A DNA stretch of 35,384 nt, taken from NCBI GenBank assembly GCA_021604825.1, contig BQJS01000022.1, positions 1 to 35,384 of the forward strand, in the 5' to 3' direction. The position numbers and the translations under genes are program-made. A model generated the notes under the pieces. It ran no database searches. It saw only the letters and a list, made by a program, of their open reading frames with translations, and was not told the DNA's origin. Positions 32,972 to 35,384 of this stretch are shown piece by piece. The DNA comes from Phycisphaerae bacterium. Lineage in GTDB: Bacteria > Planctomycetota > Phycisphaerae > UBA1845. Each line of letters begins with the position of its first letter. Within the stretch, counting starts at the first letter, position 1.

Positions 32972-33472
32972 CTATTTGTTTAGCGGCACGGTGTCGGCAG
33001 CTTGGCAGGTGCCCGCTTCAACGCAGTCGTGACATAAAGCGCTAAACGATGGCGCAAACTCAGTGGGTGGAGCGAAACCGGATTCGCTCAGCTGCTTGGT
33101 GATATGTTCAAGTCGCCCCACCGTGTCGGGGCTTAGAACGTGTTCGCTCTCGCAGGCTTCGACCTCAGCCGTCTCTTCGTCGAGCCCCAACACATTGATG
33201 AAGAATTCGCGCAACACTTCGAAACGCCGCACCACGCACTCAGCCAACTTCGCGCCGACATCGGTCAGCTTCACCACGCCGTACCGATCGTGCGTGACCA
33301 ACTCCATCCGATCGAGCGTCCGTACGACGGCTGACACGGTCGAAGGATGCACCCCCAACCCCTTGGCCATTTGCCCAACCCGCGCGGGATCACCCGATGC
33401 GCGCAATTGATAAATAATCTTCAAGTACATCTCGTGTGTGGCTGACAACCCACCGCTCTTGTGCATGACCAT
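32972..33472 (-). CDS. DtxR/MntR-family metal-dependent transcriptional regulator
   Basis: 166 residues. The N-terminal winged helix (about 10-75) has LSATHEMYLKIIYQL and GVHPSTVSAVVRTLDRMELV, the recognition-helix region of DtxR/MntR. The dimer and metal-binding part has EVEACESEHVLSPDTV, matching the conserved AxxxEHxxS block whose Glu and His bind Mn or Fe. It lacks the SH3-like C-terminal domain of DtxR, so its size is nearer MntR. A short tail carries extra cysteines (ALCHDCVEAGTC), perhaps another metal site. It should repress or activate iron or manganese genes when loaded; no transporter gene lies next to it. A likely promoter lies 53 bases upstream. The start may be the ATG at 33472 or 33466. 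Confidence 0.9.
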   Translation of the reverse strand: MVMHKSGGLSATHEMYLKIIYQLRASGDPARVGQMAKGLGVHPSTVSAVVRTLDRMELVTHDRYGVVKLTDVGAKLAECVVRRFEVLREFFINVLGLDEETAEVEACESEHVLSPDTVGRLEHITKQLSESGFAPPTEFAPSFSALCHDCVEAGTCQAADTVPLNK

Positions 33473-33525
33473 CCATCCCGGTTTTTAAACGGCCCGTCCA
33501 CGAAAAACTGCCAAATACGCTTGCT

Positions 33526-33554
33526 ATTATAGAAAATTGCACCCGCAAGTCGAA
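33526..33554 (-). promoter_or_regulatory. Candidate sigma-70 promoter of the metal regulator gene
   Basis: Read on the minus strand, TTCGAC (33554-33549), a 17-bp spacer and a consensus TATAAT (33531-33526) form a plausible promoter about 54 bases ahead of the regulator start. The -35 match is weak. Confidence 0.45.
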
Positions 33555-33612
33555 CAATGCATTCCTTCGCCGCAACGACGCCCCCGCCTGAGTGCATCGC
33601 TCTGCCCACAAT

Positions 33613-33629
33613 CGCCGTATAATACGGCG
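33613..33629 (+). promoter_or_regulatory. 17-bp palindrome enclosing a TATAAT -10 element
   Basis: CGCCGTATAATACGGCG is a perfect palindrome with a single central base. TATAAT at 33618-33623 lies in its centre, about 69 bases ahead of the plus-strand hydrolase start. No good -35 was seen at 16-18 bp upstream, so an activator or an extended site may be needed. A repressor binding the palindrome would block the -10. The site is close to the DtxR/MntR-type gene, which makes that regulator a candidate, but its sequence does not clearly match a known DtxR or MntR box. Confidence 0.4.
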
Positions 33630-33691
33630 GACGTGATCAGCAGCACTGAATTCGACAATCACGTCGGTTGGCCACCACCGGAGCCCCACCC

Positions 33692-35065
33692 ATGAGAATA
33701 TTCATCGCGATACTGCTTTCCTGCACGTCTCTTGCACTGGGCGACAATTCAGCGCCGGGTGCCTCGGACACCAAAGCTGAAGAGCAAGACCGCCAACGAA
33801 TCGAAGCCGTCCGATCGTACATGACCTCAGCCAACGCAGCCGAGCGAAAACTGGCGCTCAAGCAACTTTCCGACGCAACCCACCCACAACTTGCCCACGC
33901 TCTTGGCGATTGGAAAATCACCCGCAAGACAGAAGAATCAACCGCGACCATCGATGTCGAGATTCCAGGTAAGACCAAGCGTTCCGCAAAATTATTGAAG
34001 GTAGAAATCAAACTGCCCAAGGAGTACGGCGCACAGAATTCGTACCCGCTCGTCATCGCTCTTCATGGACAGGGTGGAAATGGCAGACAGTTCATCCGCG
34101 CGGTCAACGCTCTTCTCGGCGAACAAGCCGAGGCATTCATCATCGCAGCACCAACCGAGTACGGCGGGATGTGGCTGGGCGCGTCCGCAGACGAATCAGC
34201 CGAGCCTATTGCGCTGATTGACGCTCTCAAACATCGCTACGCCATCGATACGGATCGAATCTACGTCTTAGGCTATTCACTCGGCGGGCATGCGTCGTTC
34301 TTGATGGCCACCCTCTACAAGGATCAGCTCGCCGCCGCAGTGCCACTGTCTGGCACTTGTGCGATCCAAATGGGGGCGGAATGCCTCGACGTATTGCTAC
34401 CCAACATTCACAGCACACCGGTACTCGCGGTTTATGGAGCCGACGATCAGTCCAAAAACGCATCGACCGGCGAGCCAGCCGGCATCGCAGTTTGGAACCG
34501 CTACATCAAACAGCAAGCCGCCGAGTTGAAACTGCCCATCACCATGATCGAACTTCCGGGCGTGGGCCATGGTGGCGTGATTCCGCCGAAGGAAGCACTT
34601 AAAGACATCCTCTCGACGAAGCGTGCGCCCCTCTCCAAAACCGTCGCCCACCGCTTTCGCTACACCACCCAAGCGCGCGACGGCTGGCTGCGGCAAACGC
34701 AGTTTTCAGGAAAACCGTGGACGTCGCAGCAACTCATCGTCTCACCAGCAAACGGCGAAACCGTCGCCGAAGCGATGGCCGCAATGCTGCGCGAAAAACT
34801 CGGGTACATCGGCGGAACGATCGACGGGCAAACCATCAACATCGAAACGCACCTCTGTGGACGCATCGAAGTGCTGCTTAACGAAGACCTCGTCGATCTC
34901 GACAAGCCGATCACCATCATCGTCGACGGCACCATACGATTCGAGGGCGTTGCCAAGCGCAACACCAAGACCATGCTCGACATCGCCAAAGAAGATTGGG
35001 AGTTTCAGCGATTGTTTCCGGTGCGTTTTCAAATCGGGCGAAAAGGCAAAGCCATCCAACGCTAG
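33692..35065 (+). CDS. Secreted alpha/beta hydrolase (esterase-like) with C-terminal beta domain
   Basis: 457 residues. A signal peptide is visible at about 1-17 (FIAILLSCTSLALG). The hydrolase core has oxyanion-loop LHGQGG (H125), nucleophile elbow GYSLGG (S196), acid candidate YGADDQ (D251 or D252) and LPGVGHGG (H293), in the right order for a catalytic triad of the feruloyl-esterase/phospholipase-like group. The last 90 or so residues form a beta-rich module with the LLNEDLVDLDKPITIIVDG pattern that often ends secreted planctomycete hydrolases. The substrate is unknown. The frame extends to 33668, but the ATG at 33692 has GGAG 10 bases upstream in the same context as the secreted propeller gene at 3752, and starts the signal peptide. 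Confidence 0.85.
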   Translation: MRIFIAILLSCTSLALGDNSAPGASDTKAEEQDRQRIEAVRSYMTSANAAERKLALKQLSDATHPQLAHALGDWKITRKTEESTATIDVEIPGKTKRSAKLLKVEIKLPKEYGAQNSYPLVIALHGQGGNGRQFIRAVNALLGEQAEAFIIAAPTEYGGMWLGASADESAEPIALIDALKHRYAIDTDRIYVLGYSLGGHASFLMATLYKDQLAAAVPLSGTCAIQMGAECLDVLLPNIHSTPVLAVYGADDQSKNASTGEPAGIAVWNRYIKQQAAELKLPITMIELPGVGHGGVIPPKEALKDILSTKRAPLSKTVAHRFRYTTQARDGWLRQTQFSGKPWTSQQLIVSPANGETVAEAMAAMLREKLGYIGGTIDGQTINIETHLCGRIEVLLNEDLVDLDKPITIIVDGTIRFEGVAKRNTKTMLDIAKEDWEFQRLFPVRFQIGRKGKAIQR

Positions 35066-35182
35066 GTTGCTACTGTCTCGGTACTTCACTTGTTTGGCGG
35101 AGCGATTTGAAGTATGAGTAGCATTGCTTTCTTATGAGAAATACGTACCTAGCGAGCAACCACCCTAAGAGGCCTCGTCATC

Positions 35183-35384
35183 ATGCCCGAACTTCGCTAC
35201 CTGGACGACTCCGGTTCGCTCAAGACATTTTTGCTTGGAGCACACCCGGCGATCATCGGACGTGTTAACTCGTGTGACATCACCTTCGTCGATGACATGA
35301 TCTCGCGCGAACACACCCGCTTCGAGCGCGAAGCTGAAGGGCGATACCGCGTTCGCGACCTCGGCAGCCGCAACAAGACCTACG
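35183..35384 (+). CDS. FHA-domain protein, N-terminal part (runs off the window)
   Basis: 67 residues are visible before the window ends, with no stop. The fork-head-associated motif set is clear: IIGRVNSCDI (GR then S), ISREHTRF (SRxH) and RDLGSRNKTY (SxNxT). FHA domains bind phosphothreonine peptides and take part in Ser/Thr kinase signalling, common in planctomycetes. An AGAGG lies about 10 bases ahead of the ATG. What follows the FHA domain cannot be seen, so the whole protein's role is open. Confidence 0.88.
   Translation, partial: MPELRYLDDSGSLKTFLLGAHPAIIGRVNSCDITFVDDMISREHTRFEREAEGRYRVRDLGSRNKTY

Overview
The window most resembles a member of the Planctomycetota, possibly a Phycisphaerae-like lineage. 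The pointers are two secreted PQQ-type beta-propeller proteins with the N-terminal WPxW pattern common in that phylum, a large secreted protein with dockerin-like calcium loops, a PEP-CTERM protein, a PilM protein fused to a membrane and periplasmic part, CxxC zinc-ribbon proteins, and abundant short inverted-repeat elements. This is recognition by eye, without a database search. No rRNA, tRNA, CRISPR array, transposase or phage gene was seen.

Layout. At 1-3409 lie the tail of a zinc-ribbon protein (+), then on the minus strand a PqiA/PqiB-type (MCE) lipid-transport pair and an atypical SDR protein, separated by two inverted-repeat elements. At 3752-7462 is a 1236-residue secreted protein with a glucose/sorbosone dehydrogenase-type propeller, closed by a clear terminator. 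At 7564-10011 are a membrane 4Fe-4S protein fused to TPR repeats and a small membrane protein. At 10377-12721 is a pair of genes of different base composition: a secreted serine hydrolase-like protein and a multi-pass membrane protein. At 12777-14384 (minus) is an MtaB-type tRNA methylthiotransferase with an unusual insertion. Divergent from it, 14509-20347 is a four-gene operon for a type IV pilus / type II secretion-like inner-membrane platform: a PilM-PilN-like fusion, a PilO-like protein, an unrecognised anchored protein and a PDZ protein.

From 20388 to 31825 everything is on the minus strand. There is a lipoprotein substrate-binding protein. Next comes a tight trio of adenylate-forming ligase, CoA-acylating-type aldehyde dehydrogenase and iron-type alcohol dehydrogenase, which reads as a carboxylic acid to aldehyde to alcohol module. 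An FRG-domain gene is overlapped onto its upstream end. Upstream of that are two overlapping PQQ-propeller genes and a second, full-length PaaK-like ligase. The last part, 32159-35384, has a PEP-CTERM protein with its terminator, a DtxR/MntR-type metal regulator, a secreted alpha/beta hydrolase with a palindrome-embedded -10 candidate upstream, and the start of an FHA-domain protein that runs off the window.

The most distinctive items are the acid-to-alcohol module with its lid-less ligase and coupled FRG gene, the repeat-containing insertion in MtaB, the PDZ-ended pilus or secretion operon, the compositionally distinct hydrolase/membrane pair, and the unrecognised C-terminal region of the PqiB-like protein. 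None amounts to a proven new system from sequence alone.
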